The notes: a model not told the origin generated them from the letters alone. 64,000 nucleotides of DNA from Shewanella sp. UCD-KL12 (GCF_001957125.1 NZ_MPHJ01000012.1:1-64000); one strand, 5' to 3'; positions 1 through 8,030 are shown, counted from the stretch's first letter. A program made the numbers and translations.

Positions 1-1
1 G

Positions 2-283
2 CTTATGCTTATCGCTTATAATCTGGTTCGCTTAGAAATGGTAGCGATAGCAAAAGAAGCCAAAGTTGCACCCACCCGTATTAGCTTTACCGCAGCGATA
101 AGCTTGATAGACACTCAATTAAGATGGCTTGCTTTATCACCTGATGGGAAGTTGCCAGCTAAGCTGAAGCAAATGCGGGCCGATATAAAACACTTTATCC
201 TTCCAGATAAAAGAAAGCACCGAACATATCCACGTTCAGTGCTCTATATACCCAGCCGCTATCCACTTAAATATAAGCAGTAG
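2..283 (+). CDS. IS4-family transposase, C-terminal fragment (5' part outside window)
   Basis: The reading frame is open from base 2 to a stop at 281-283, so only about the last 93 residues are visible. They contain the YNLVRLEM stretch and a basic tail (LPDKRKHRTYPR near the end) that resemble the C-terminus of IS4-family DDE transposases. The catalytic D, D and E residues would lie mostly upstream of the window. A candidate terminal inverted repeat follows directly after the stop, which fits the right end of an insertion sequence. I cannot say whether the full gene is intact. Confidence 0.75.
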   Translation, partial: LMLIAYNLVRLEMVAIAKEAKVAPTRISFTAAISLIDTQLRWLALSPDGKLPAKLKQMRADIKHFILPDKRKHRTYPRSVLYIPSRYPLKYKQ

Positions 284-303
284 TGCTTATCCGAATAGCA
301 TTA
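283..303. repeat. Probable right terminal inverted repeat of the IS4-like element
   Basis: The bases just after the transposase stop, read on the minus strand, begin TAATGCTATTCGGATAAGCA. From memory this resembles the end of IS4 itself, which starts TAATGCCGATCAGTTAAGG. The matching left end and target duplication lie outside the window, so the boundary at about 303 is inferred. Confidence 0.5.
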
Positions 304-310
304 AGTCTCA

Positions 311-324
311 AGACTGGCTTTTTT
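311..324. terminator. Right arm of a possible IS-interrupted terminator
   Basis: AGACTGGCTTTTTT sits a few bases from the IS end. The same 14 bases form the right arm of the perfect 12-bp-stem terminator at 15205-15235. No left arm exists between the IS end and this sequence. The other arm may lie beyond the IS element. Inference only. Confidence 0.3.
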
Positions 325-341
325 GATTCAGTTTTTGCAGC

Positions 342-1778
342 TTAAGACTCTTCTATAAGAGGCTTTTCACCTTTACCTTTGGTTTTAGTAATAACCAATG
401 CAGTAATAACAAGTGTGCTGATAATACCTGCAATAGTGGATATCGTCATTGGTAAACCTGCACCTAAGGTTTGCGAGCTTAGTAGGAAACTAACGACCAC
501 CGTTGTCATAAACATTGCTGGAATCGTACAGATCCAGTGAAGTTTATTGTGACGCAGTAGGTATGCAGATGCTGTCCAAAGCATCATCACTGCAGTTGTT
601 TGATTTGCTACACCGAAGTAACGCCAGATGACGCCAAAATCAACTTGGGTAAGTATTGCGCCCATTATAAATAGTGGAACAGCGAGCATTAAACGTTTTG
701 GTAGTTCCGTTTGTGGCATCTTAAAAAACTCAGATAGAATCAAACGTGCTGAACGAAATGCGGTGTCGCCTGAAGTGATAGGCAGAATAATCACACCTAA
801 GATGGCCAGGAACCCACCTACAACACCAAGCAGACCAGTAGAAGCTTCATAAACGACATTTGCAGGGTTACCACCCATGCCTTCATTTAGCCCTTGTACG
901 CCGCCGAAGAAAGAAAGTGCAATTGCACACCAGATAATAGCGATAATGCCCTCACCAATCATAGCGCCATAGAATACGAATCTACCATTGGATTCATTTT
1001 CAACACAACGCGCCATCAATGGAGATTGCGTTGCGTGGAAACCAGATACCGCACCGCAAGCAATTGTAATGAATAGGGCAGGCCATAATGGCATGTCATT
1101 TGGATTTAAGTTAGTAAGGAAATCACTCATCTCAAAGCCAGGTAGCATAGTATGCTCACTTGATACGATTAACGCGATTGTAAGGCCAAAAGACATAAAC
1201 AGCAGCAAAGCACCGAAAAATGGGTAGAGGCGACCTATGATTTTATCTACTGGAACAATCGTTGCGATTAAGTAATAAGCAAAGATACAGCCAAGGAAGA
1301 TAGATACATCCCAGCCCGTTAATTTACCTAATAGGCCAGCAGGCGCTGAGATAAATACCACACCTACGAGTAGTAGTAAGATAATTGCAAACACATTCAT
1401 GAAGTGTTTCGCGCCTTTACCTAGGTACTTACCAGCAAGGTTAGGGACAGATTGGCCATTGTTTCTGATTGAAAGCATGCCAGAGAAGTAATCATGAACC
1501 GCACCTGCGAAGATACAACCAAAAACTATCCATAACATAGCGGCAGGGCCGTATAGGGCACCTAAAATAGGGCCAAAAATCGGACCAACACCTGCAATGT
1601 TCAGTAATTGAATGAGGTAAACCTTGCCCTTTGACATAGGGACATAGTCAACACCGTCGGTTTTTGTGAATGCCGGGGTTTGGCGTTTTTCATTTATGCC
1701 AAACACCTTTTCGACGAAAACGCCGTAGACAAAATATCCGCCAATTAGCAGGCCGACACACATTAGAAACCACATCAT
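342..1778 (-). CDS. cstA: CstA-family carbon starvation / peptide-pyruvate permease (short form)
   Basis: This is a polytopic inner membrane protein of 478 residues with roughly a dozen hydrophobic segments. It carries CstA-family stretches such as LLNIAGVGPIFGPILGALYG near residue 60 and GAVHDYFSGMLSIRNNGQS near 95. E. coli CstA and BtsT are about 700 residues; shorter forms are known in the family. E. coli BtsT imports pyruvate, and CstA has been linked to peptides and pyruvate. I place the start at 1778 because GGGAG lies 9 bases upstream; the ATG at 1838 would add a non-hydrophobic leader covering one of the repeated TAAGCG elements. The adjacent LytS/LytTR pair suggests regulation by external pyruvate, as with BtsSR. 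Substrate is inferred. Confidence 0.87.
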   Translation of the reverse strand: MMWFLMCVGLLIGGYFVYGVFVEKVFGINEKRQTPAFTKTDGVDYVPMSKGKVYLIQLLNIAGVGPIFGPILGALYGPAAMLWIVFGCIFAGAVHDYFSGMLSIRNNGQSVPNLAGKYLGKGAKHFMNVFAIILLLLVGVVFISAPAGLLGKLTGWDVSIFLGCIFAYYLIATIVPVDKIIGRLYPFFGALLLFMSFGLTIALIVSSEHTMLPGFEMSDFLTNLNPNDMPLWPALFITIACGAVSGFHATQSPLMARCVENESNGRFVFYGAMIGEGIIAIIWCAIALSFFGGVQGLNEGMGGNPANVVYEASTGLLGVVGGFLAILGVIILPITSGDTAFRSARLILSEFFKMPQTELPKRLMLAVPLFIMGAILTQVDFGVIWRYFGVANQTTAVMMLWTASAYLLRHNKLHWICTIPAMFMTTVVVSFLLSSQTLGAGLPMTISTIAGIISTLVITALVITKTKGKGEKPLIEES

Positions 1779-1868
1779 AATCATCATCTCCCATTTTGAA
1801 TTGGTGACATTGTAAAGAAAGATACAATTAAGCGACAAATGGATCAGTAAGAGGTCGAAAATGGCAGG

Positions 1869-1896
1869 TAAGCGGTTTTATACGAGATTAAGCGGC
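1869..1896 (-). promoter_or_regulatory. Candidate LytTR (BtsR-like) tandem operator upstream of cstA
   Basis: Two direct copies of TAAGCGG (1869 and 1889) lie exactly 20 bases apart, with a weaker TAAGCGAC at 1829, another 40 bases away. Read toward cstA they are ACCGCTTA and GCCGCTTA. The E. coli BtsR (YehT) site, as I recall it, is ACC(G/A)CTC(A/T) in tandem with a 13-bp spacer; here the spacer is 12 bp. The pair sits about 90 bp upstream of the chosen cstA start. Confidence 0.5.
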
Positions 1897-1919
1897 AGGC
1901 ACTTTGACAAAATAATGGA

Positions 1920-2630
1920 TTATTGAAAACCAAATAGTTGTTTTAGCGGTTTTAGGTATCGACGAGACACTGGTACTTTTGCACCTGTTAAAGTCGTGAC
2001 CTCAGCTCCTGTGTCTTGCAGTTCAATCTCTGAGATAGCTTCAGGTTTTATAAGGTACTGGCGATGGCATCGAATTAACCCCGTTTTCTCCTCTAGTAGC
2101 TTGAGAGTGAGTTGAGTATGAACTTGCTCTTTATTTGTTGCGACGTGAACCCCACCGACATCACTGTAGATGTATTCAACCTCAGATAGGGAGATAACCT
2201 TGAGTTTATTTCCACTGTAGCAGGGAAGGTGAGACAGTGACTCTGGAGCGATGACCTCCACAGACTTTGGCTGTATATCCTTTCTGAGCCTATCAAGGGT
2301 CTTTTTAAGTCGTTGCTCATCTATTGGCTTAAGCAAATAGTCGAAGGCATGGCTTTCAAAAGCTTTAATTGCATACTCATCATAGGCGGTAATAAAGACA
2401 ACTCGCGGCATGGTTTCAGGGTCTAGCATACCAATCATTTCCAGCCCTGTGATCTTTGGCATCTGGATGTCTAAAAAGATTAATTGGGGTTTGAGTTGAG
2501 CTATCTGTTGTAGTGCTTCAATAGCATTTCCGCACTGTCCGATAACTTCAAATCCTGAACTGGCTTCTAAGAGGTCCGCAAGCTCTTCGCGGGCAAATGG
2601 CTCATCATCGATGATTAAACAGGAAATCAC
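1920..2630 (-). CDS. btsR: LytTR-family response regulator (BtsR/YpdB-like)
   Basis: 236 residues. Residues 1-120 form a receiver domain: acidic pocket DDEP near 8, phospho-acceptor Asp in FLDIQMP near 54, and switch/lysine region FITAYDEYAIKAF then YLLKPI. Residues 135-236 form a LytTR DNA-binding domain (LIRCHRQYLIKPEAI, PVSRRYLKPLKQLFG). The start codon is GTG and overlaps the stop of the upstream kinase gene (GTGA), which indicates translational coupling. By family it is phosphorylated by its LytS partner and activates a transporter gene, here most simply cstA downstream. Whether it is a true ortholog of BtsR or YpdB cannot be settled by eye, so the symbol is provisional. Confidence 0.85.
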   Translation of the reverse strand: MISCLIIDDEPFAREELADLLEASSGFEVIGQCGNAIEALQQIAQLKPQLIFLDIQMPKITGLEMIGMLDPETMPRVVFITAYDEYAIKAFESHAFDYLLKPIDEQRLKKTLDRLRKDIQPKSVEVIAPESLSHLPCYSGNKLKVISLSEVEYIYSDVGGVHVATNKEQVHTQLTLKLLEEKTGLIRCHRQYLIKPEAISEIELQDTGAEVTTLTGAKVPVSRRYLKPLKQLFGFQ

Positions 2631-4303
2631 GATAGGCGATCCTGAAGGGGTAAGTGAATGCTAACTCGAGTGAATTTATTTTTCTCGCACTTAACTTGAA
2701 CTCCATATTCAGAGCCAAACTGATTTTGTATCCGTTTATGAACTAAGTTCATGCCTAAACCTTCTGATTGCTGTTTTACATGATATAAACCAGCATTATC
2801 CGTAACTTCTAATTGTAATAAATCATTGCTTATGATGCCAGTAACCTTAATGACTCCGGGCTCTAACATGTGAGAGGTACCGTGTTTTACTGCATTTTCA
2901 ATAATAGGTTGTAGAGTAAACGCGGGGAGGCGGTACTGATGTAACTCCTCTGGAATCGCAATATCTACCGTTAACTTGTCTATAAAGCGGGCTTTTTCAA
3001 TAGTAAGGTATGACTCGATATGCTCTAACTCATCACTCAGTGTCACCAAACCTGTTGTCCGCTTGAGGTTAATCCTTAGAAATTGAGCAAGCTGTTGAAT
3101 AAGTTGCCTTGCTTTGAGTGGATCCCTTTTTATTATTGCCGCAATGGTATTAAGCGCATTAAATAAAAAGTGAGGGTTCACTTGAGCTTGAAGCAGTTTA
3201 AGCTCTGCTTGTGTCAAGAGCACTTGTTGCTGTTCAAAGCGGCCAAATAATATTTGGTTGGAAAGCAATCTTGCGATCCCTTCACCTAGGGTCTTATTGA
3301 TATTAAGAAACAGTTTATTTTTAGGCTCATACAACTTGATCGTACCAATGACTTCACTTTCACATCTTAAAGGGATCACTAAGCTTGAGCCAAGAGGGCA
3401 TTGCGATGAGATAGAGCATGAATAAGCGAGCTCAACGCCATCTGCAAACATGACACAGTTATTATCTATTGCCTCTTGGGTTATTGTTGAAGATATAGGT
3501 GTTCCAGGTATGTGGTGATCAGCACCTGTACCGATAAATGCCAGTAACTTTTCTGTATCAGTTATTGCAACGGCACCAACATGCGTTTCCTCTAGGATAA
3601 TTTGAGCGACTTGAGTACTGCTTTGTTGGTCAAAGCCTTTTGATAACAACCCAACGCTACGTTCGGCAATCTTCAGTGCCTTGGTGGAAAATGATGATGA
3701 TAATTTATCGAACATGGTTTTTTGATCGCGCACCATACTCATAAACAGAGCTGCACCAATAGAGTTAACGACCAACATCGGAAGTGCTATTTGTTTGACT
3801 AAGTCCCATGCTTCATCAAATGGCTGAGCAACAAGTAAGATAATACCCATCTGCATCATCTCAGCTGAAAAGGTCACTAGGCAAACGAGTAGAGGTGCGT
3901 AGATGAGCTCACCTTTGCCTTGCCTGCGAAGGTATAGACTGATAAATCCTGCAGATAGTCCCTCAAGGGTGGTTGATATTGCACAGGCAAGGTCGGTAAA
4001 TCCACCCATACTGTAGCGATGTAACCCACCTGTGAGTCCAACTAAAAAGCCAGTTACAGGCCCGCCTAACAACCCACCTAATACAGCGCCCATAGCTCTG
4101 GTGTTAGCTATCGCATCGTTAGTTTGCTCACCGAAGTAGGTGGCCATAATACAAAAGCTAGAGAATATGAAATACAGGAAAATTTTATGGGGTAGTCGAC
4201 TCGCTGTTTCTGCAAGCACTTTAAATAGAGGCGTTTTACTAACGAGGTAAACGATCACTAGATAGAGGCACATTTGTTGGGTCAAAAGTAAGATCAGTGA
4301 CAT
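2627..4303 (-). CDS. btsS: LytS-family sensor histidine kinase (BtsS/YpdA-like)
   Basis: 558 residues. The N-terminal ~200 residues are a multi-pass 5TM-LYT sensor domain (ANTRAMGAVLGGLLGGP then GLTGGLHRYSMGG). Residues ~215-350 look like a GAF domain with several cysteines (SCSISSQCPLG). The His_kinase module has the phospho-acceptor in QAQVNPHFLFNALNTI near 375, and an ATPase domain follows (PIIENAVKHG, then GLGMNLVHKRI). In E. coli, BtsS is a high-affinity pyruvate receptor and YpdA a low-affinity one. The gene overlaps the regulator by four bases and lies with a CstA-type permease, so a pyruvate-responsive module is the likeliest role. Start ATG at 4303 has GGAG about 9 bases upstream. 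Confidence 0.87.
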   Translation of the reverse strand: MSLILLLTQQMCLYLVIVYLVSKTPLFKVLAETASRLPHKIFLYFIFSSFCIMATYFGEQTNDAIANTRAMGAVLGGLLGGPVTGFLVGLTGGLHRYSMGGFTDLACAISTTLEGLSAGFISLYLRRQGKGELIYAPLLVCLVTFSAEMMQMGIILLVAQPFDEAWDLVKQIALPMLVVNSIGAALFMSMVRDQKTMFDKLSSSFSTKALKIAERSVGLLSKGFDQQSSTQVAQIILEETHVGAVAITDTEKLLAFIGTGADHHIPGTPISSTITQEAIDNNCVMFADGVELAYSCSISSQCPLGSSLVIPLRCESEVIGTIKLYEPKNKLFLNINKTLGEGIARLLSNQILFGRFEQQQVLLTQAELKLLQAQVNPHFLFNALNTIAAIIKRDPLKARQLIQQLAQFLRINLKRTTGLVTLSDELEHIESYLTIEKARFIDKLTVDIAIPEELHQYRLPAFTLQPIIENAVKHGTSHMLEPGVIKVTGIISNDLLQLEVTDNAGLYHVKQQSEGLGMNLVHKRIQNQFGSEYGVQVKCEKNKFTRVSIHLPLQDRLS

Positions 4304-4472
4304 CTGTTTAACTCCAAAGTCAATTAGGCCTATATTGCCAGAGCCTAGGAGGAATACCTAAGTTGAACATAATAAATCGTGTCGAATTATACTAGGGTGG
4401 GCTTCAGATCAAAGTTTACCTCGAACAAATCGCCTATAAAGAGTGATTAATTAATTTATTACTGGAAGTTGT

Positions 4473-4715
4473 ATGTCTGAATCAATTCATGGTCATCAAG
4501 TTATGGAGCTAATGCTGGAATTAGGCAAGGCTGTCACTAAAGCACAGCTGAAGCAGCACATGCATGAGCAGTTTGGTGCAACAGCACATTACCATACCTG
4601 CTCGGCAAGCGGGATGAATGCTGATGAGTTAATTTTATTCTTGGAAAAAAAGGGTAAATTTATTGAGTCTGCAGAAGGGATAGAAACAGCGGCTGATCGT
4701 ATCTGTGCGCACTAA
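4473..4715 (+). CDS. yecH: YecH-family probable metal-binding protein
   Basis: A small soluble protein of 80 residues matching the YecH/DUF2492 family in size and pattern. The core HYHTCSASGMNADELILFL (about residues 39-57) plus HGHQVM near the N-terminus provide His and Cys residues that could bind metal. The C-terminus also ends in Cys-Ala-His. The start ATG has GGAAG six bases upstream. It is monocistronic, between divergent btsS and convergent small genes on the other strand. The biological function of the family is unknown to me beyond predicted metal binding. Confidence 0.75.
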   Translation: MSESIHGHQVMELMLELGKAVTKAQLKQHMHEQFGATAHYHTCSASGMNADELILFLEKKGKFIESAEGIETAADRICAH

Positions 4716-4758
4716 TTTTAAAAAAATATGCGCGCCAACTCGTAGAGAATGTTGATTG

Positions 4759-4774
4759 GAGAGTGAAAACTCTC
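4759..4774. other. Short hairpin with GAAA tetraloop between convergent genes
   Basis: GAGAGTGAAAACTCTC forms a 6-bp stem with a GAAA loop between the end of yecH and the end of the minus-strand gene at 4778. There is no clear U tract on either strand, so it is at best a weak bidirectional terminator. Confidence 0.35.
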
Positions 4775-4777
4775 TAA

Positions 4778-5125
4778 TCAGTCATCATTACTCTCTATGA
4801 TCTGGCTTTGTATTGCTTCAGTTTTTTGTGCAAATTCATTGATTAAAATTCTAATTAATCTGGATTTCGCAATTTTCGATTTTGAGGATATTAGATCTAA
4901 TTTTGCGATAGCTTCCTCTGTGAGAGAAAAGGTCGCATGCTTATAAATTTTGGTTGAGTGTTTATCTAACCCTTTATGTTTCGCGGCGGTCAGCTTTTTC
5001 CTGGTTTGACTAACAACACTAGGTTGCCCAAAGGCATAGTTATTAGCGTCTTCAATGAAATCCTCAATTGAAACTTGAGTTTTCGGTGTTTTCTTCTTCC
5101 TACGTTTTAGATCAGTTAAGCTCAT
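4778..5125 (-). CDS. Small basic, RHH-like partner protein of the adjacent ParA
   Basis: 115 residues. The N-terminus is strongly basic (LKRRKKKTPK). The C-terminal ~45 residues (ATFSLTEEAIAKLDLIS then SRLIRILINEFA) read as a beta strand plus two helices, as in ribbon-helix-helix DNA-binding proteins. The start ATG at 5125 lies inside the parA stop region (14-base overlap), so the two are translationally coupled. Small RHH proteins downstream of short ParA ATPases are the centromere-binding partners in type Ib plasmid partition systems. Here the pair is chromosomal by context and its cargo is unknown. A longer reading from 5203 would overlap parA by 92 bases and is less likely. Confidence 0.65.
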   Translation of the reverse strand: MSLTDLKRRKKKTPKTQVSIEDFIEDANNYAFGQPSVVSQTRKKLTAAKHKGLDKHSTKIYKHATFSLTEEAIAKLDLISSKSKIAKSRLIRILINEFAQKTEAIQSQIIESNDD

Positions 5126-5780
5126 AACAATTTTCAGGCTCGATTGCGAACAGTTCATCTGCGATTGCACGTATCTCATTAGCAGCCTTTCCGTCGGGCT
5201 CAATCTCTATGACTGATGAACCTTGCTCCTCACTATCGTCATAGATATTTCTGCTAAAAGTAACGTTGTCTAATACACGTAAGCCAAAAGACTCTACAAC
5301 CTCTTTGGCTTCAAGGATCCTTTTATACTGGCTAGGGAGGGAAGGACACTGCGTCATAACAATCGTTGCAACCATTTTAGGGTTGACCATTTTACAAGTG
5401 CTGAGCATATCTTCCATGTGTGGCAAGGTCTTGAGATCTCGGCGCTTGGGACGAAGCGGTAGGACGACATAAGTCGCCACAGACATAGCTGCACGCATTG
5501 CTAGATTATCTTGACCGCCACAATCGACAATGACAAAGTCAAAGTGTTTGTTTTGACTGAGAAGGTCGTTACGAATTTTTCCATAGAGTTGAATACAGTT
5601 GATTGTCGAAAGTGTTGGATCTTCATTACGAGCCTGGATCCAGTCTGAGGTGGTTCTCTGTGGATCACAGTCAACCATTAACACATTAGCGTTAAATTTT
5701 TGAGTGATATGAACAGCTAGATTTTGGGCCATGCAGCTTTTCCCTGCTCCCCCTTTTTCTCCGCCCACAAGCAAGATCAT
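5112..5780 (-). CDS. ParA/MinD-family ATPase (orphan, chromosomal)
   Basis: 222 residues, the size of short ParA proteins that lack an N-terminal HTH. It begins with a deviant Walker A motif, KGGAGKS, at residues 9-15. It then shows VDCDPQRTTSDW near 38, the switch region FVIVDCGGQDNLAMRAA near 85, and VLPLRPKRRDL near 110. These are ParA hallmarks of ATP-dependent dimerisation and DNA binding. There is no parB with KorB or HTH domains nearby; the overlapping downstream gene encodes a small RHH-like protein instead. It may position a chromosomal locus, a protein cargo or a past plasmid remnant. It is not the parAB of the replication origin, since no gid, rnpA or dnaA genes are adjacent. Confidence 0.82.
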   Translation of the reverse strand: MILLVGGEKGGAGKSCMAQNLAVHITQKFNANVLMVDCDPQRTTSDWIQARNEDPTLSTINCIQLYGKIRNDLLSQNKHFDFVIVDCGGQDNLAMRAAMSVATYVVLPLRPKRRDLKTLPHMEDMLSTCKMVNPKMVATIVMTQCPSLPSQYKRILEAKEVVESFGLRVLDNVTFSRNIYDDSEEQGSSVIEIEPDGKAANEIRAIADELFAIEPENCYELN

Positions 5781-5893
5781 AAAAGTATCTCCATCTCTAT
5801 AAGCACCAATTACCTTCGATTATTAAGTGCGTTAAGTATAGAACAGACTCTCAAACGTTGCTGAAAACTCATCAGTAATAATTGTTTATTGGT

Positions 5894-6205
5894 TTATTCC
5901 GTTGAGATTAACTGAACTGCGATATGATAACTTTTAGGCTGACCGCTCGTGCTTCTACAAACCTGGCCTTTAACTGTGTGCTTTTTGTCATTATCGGGGT
6001 TAAAGGTTATCGCTAATAACTCACCCACTTTAAAACCTTGCTTATACTCAACAAGTACGCCTCTTCTGGATAGATCGATACAGATCCCGTCATCAACTTG
6101 CTCCTGATTATTCTGGTCAATCCAAGCGAGTGTGATCCGCTCAGCTTCCATATCAACTCTGAGAGAGGAGCGTCGTTCATCTATCTCTTCAGTAATGTCT
6201 ACCAT
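5894..6205 (-). CDS. PilZ-domain protein (c-di-GMP binding)
   Basis: 103 residues, almost entirely one PilZ domain. The c-di-GMP signature is present: ERRSSLR near residue 11 supplies the RxxxR-type arginines, and DLSRRGVLVE near 45 supplies the DxSxxG part. The start is the ATG at 6205, with AGGG seven bases upstream; a TTG one codon earlier is possible. Stand-alone PilZ proteins act as c-di-GMP adaptors, with targets that cannot be read from sequence. The window also encodes a REC-GGDEF-EAL protein at 25747, a possible c-di-GMP hydrolase, but not adjacent. Confidence 0.8.
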   Translation of the reverse strand: MVDITEEIDERRSSLRVDMEAERITLAWIDQNNQEQVDDGICIDLSRRGVLVEYKQGFKVGELLAITFNPDNDKKHTVKGQVCRSTSGQPKSYHIAVQLISTE

Positions 6206-6386
6206 CAAAAATCCCTATAATAGATTAATTATTAAGCCTTTTAAAAGTAGCATATTTTTTCAGCTAAAAACAAAAATCATTATGGATTTTTATAGAGGAG
6301 TAAAGGCTGGGGTTATGAGCTTTTGCGTGCAATAACATTAGCGCTAAGGGAGAAAATGTCAGTGGTAAATTTATTGAAGAGTCTAC

Positions 6387-6418
6387 TAAAAAGTGCTCAA
6401 GTTTAGTTACCTGAGCAC
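6387..6418 (-). terminator. Rho-independent terminator after psiE
   Basis: On the minus strand GTGCTCA pairs with TGAGCAC around a 12-base loop, followed by TTTTT. It lies about 25 bases past the psiE stop. Confidence 0.6.
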
Positions 6419-6442
6419 AGTCATCATTACTTAAAAGGGTAG

Positions 6443-6847
6443 CTACCCTTGATCATCATTGCGTGGATAGGGGAGTTTTAACTGCCCCCAACGGATAACA
6501 ATAACCGTTGTAGCAAGAAGAAGCATTGAAACGGCAATGGTAATAACGCGCCAATCATCCATGCCTTTTATATCTAGGATTAAGTAACGGGCTAAGGCTA
6601 CGATTGCAATATAAATGGGCATTCGTACTGGCAGTTTACCCGACTCAGCATAGTTGGCTACCATAGCGAGCACTTCTAAATAGATAAACAAGAGTAAAAG
6701 GTCTGCTAAATCCACACGAGCATTGGTGATGATATGGACAATCTCTTGGCCAATAGCAATGATTGTAGCGATAGCAATAAGGATGAGTACGAAATGTTCG
6801 ACAGCTTTAAGGCTTTTTGAACCGTAACGGTTATATAACTTTCCCAT
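6443..6847 (-). CDS. psiE: PsiE family (phosphate-starvation-inducible) membrane protein
   Basis: 134 residues with about four membrane segments: FVLILIAIATIIAIG near 20, LADLLLLFIYLEVLAMVANY near 48, PIYIAIVALARYLILDI near 77, and VITIAVSMLLLATTVIVIRWG near 100. The FIYLEVLAMVANY and ARYLILDI stretches match the PsiE family. E. coli PsiE is induced by phosphate starvation but its molecular role is unknown. It appears monocistronic, with its own terminator. Start ATG at 6847 has AGG eight bases upstream. Confidence 0.85.
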   Translation of the reverse strand: MGKLYNRYGSKSLKAVEHFVLILIAIATIIAIGQEIVHIITNARVDLADLLLLFIYLEVLAMVANYAESGKLPVRMPIYIAIVALARYLILDIKGMDDWRVITIAVSMLLLATTVIVIRWGQLKLPYPRNDDQG

Positions 6848-7016
6848 AGGGGCCTCTAGTTGTTTTTTTTCAATGGTATCAATAATTCAAAACTATGCTC
6901 AATTATCTTTGTGATACCACTCACATTATAGTAAGTCAGCTATTTTTTAATCAGAAATAAGTGTTTGATGGTGTTAGGGAGAGGCGATGCGAGCTCTTTT
7001 AGGCTGAATAATAGGC

Positions 7017-7045
7017 ATAAAAAAAGCCATCATATAGATGGCTTG
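7017..7045 (-). terminator. Rho-independent terminator after suhB
   Basis: On the minus strand AAGCCATC-TATAT-GATGGCTT is followed by a run of T (7019-7025 as A on the plus strand). It lies 27 bases past the suhB stop. Confidence 0.8.
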
Positions 7046-7071
7046 ATATATCTGTTCTTACAAGAGGGACT

Positions 7072-7875
7072 TTAGCGTTTTAGTGCGTCGCTCAGTAATG
7101 GACGAGCCGCTTTTACTATTGCAGAAGTTGTTTTAGGTGCACCAGCAATAATATTGCCACTCGTCATATAACCGTGGTTGCCAGTGAAGTCTGTAACTGT
7201 TCCGCCCGCTTCGCGAACAATAAGTTCACCAGCAGCGATATCCCATGGCTTTAAACCAATCTCAAAGAAACCATCCATACGACCAGCGCCAACATAGGCG
7301 AGATCGAGTGCTGCAGAGCCTGCACGACGAACATCGGCACATTGTGAGAACAATGAGCTGAATATCTTCATATAGGTTTCAGTGTGCTGTTTAGCTTTGA
7401 ATGGGAAGCCTGTAGCAAGAATTGTTTCACTAAGGTCATTGTGCTTAGTTACACGCATACGGAAGTCGTTGAACTTTGCGCCTTTACCACGTACTGCTGA
7501 AAACAGCTCGTCACGGATAGGATCGTAAACGACAGCAACTTCAGTTTTGCCCTTGTATTGTACGGCAATAGAAACTGCAAAGTGAGGAATGCCTCTAACA
7601 AAGTTGTTAGTGCCATCCAGAGGGTCAATGATCCAGATATAGTCTTTATTATCGCCTTTGTTCTCGCCCTCTTCTTCACCAATAATAGTGTGATCAGGGT
7701 AAGACTTGCGGATCTGGTAAGTAATGGCAGCTTCTGCTTCTTTATCTACGTTAGTCACGTAGTCATTCATTCCTTTCGCTGTTACTTCGACTTTGTCGAG
7801 TTCAGCAAAAGCACGTATAATCGTTTGGCCGGCAGCGCGGGCAGCGCGCACAGCAATAGTCTGCATCGGATGCAT
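7072..7875 (-). CDS. suhB: Inositol-1-monophosphatase family protein SuhB
   Basis: 267 residues, the same length as E. coli SuhB. Metal-binding motifs of the FIG superfamily are present: GEEEG near 67, IIDPLDGTNNFVRG near 83-96, and WDIAAGELIVREAGG near 212. SuhB dephosphorylates inositol phosphates in vitro; in E. coli it is also part of the rRNA antitermination complex. The ATG at 7875 has GGGGATT just upstream; an in-frame ATG at 7923 would add 16 residues of unlike composition. It is divergent from trmJ, the common arrangement in gammaproteobacteria. Confidence 0.93.
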   Translation of the reverse strand: MHPMQTIAVRAARAAGQTIIRAFAELDKVEVTAKGMNDYVTNVDKEAEAAITYQIRKSYPDHTIIGEEEGENKGDNKDYIWIIDPLDGTNNFVRGIPHFAVSIAVQYKGKTEVAVVYDPIRDELFSAVRGKGAKFNDFRMRVTKHNDLSETILATGFPFKAKQHTETYMKIFSSLFSQCADVRRAGSAALDLAYVGAGRMDGFFEIGLKPWDIAAGELIVREAGGTVTDFTGNHGYMTSGNIIAGAPKTTSAIVKAARPLLSDALKR

Positions 7876-8030
7876 TACAATCCCCTGGATGTTAAAGAAC
7901 AGATATAAATAATCGCCGCGCATTATACGCCATTTGGGAATTATATCAAATCCAGTTTTTTGTATTAAAGAATTAAACTTGGCTGTGGTAACATATGGGT
8001 ATCTGTTACTTCACAAAAGTTAGTAGTTTC

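Noticed and set aside
1779..1838. N-terminal extension of CstA from ATG 1838
   Set aside because: It encodes polar residues before the first membrane helix, lacks a ribosome site, and covers one of the repeated TAAGCG sequences; GGGAG supports 1778.
5125..5203. Longer start for the ParA partner protein
   Set aside because: Would overlap parA by 92 bases; the ATG at 5125, coupled to the parA stop, is more typical.
5823..5837. TTAAGT-GCG-TTAAGT direct repeat as a parS-like centromere
   Set aside because: Only two six-base copies; type Ib centromeres usually have several iterated sites. Kept as a side note in the ParA finding, not as a feature.
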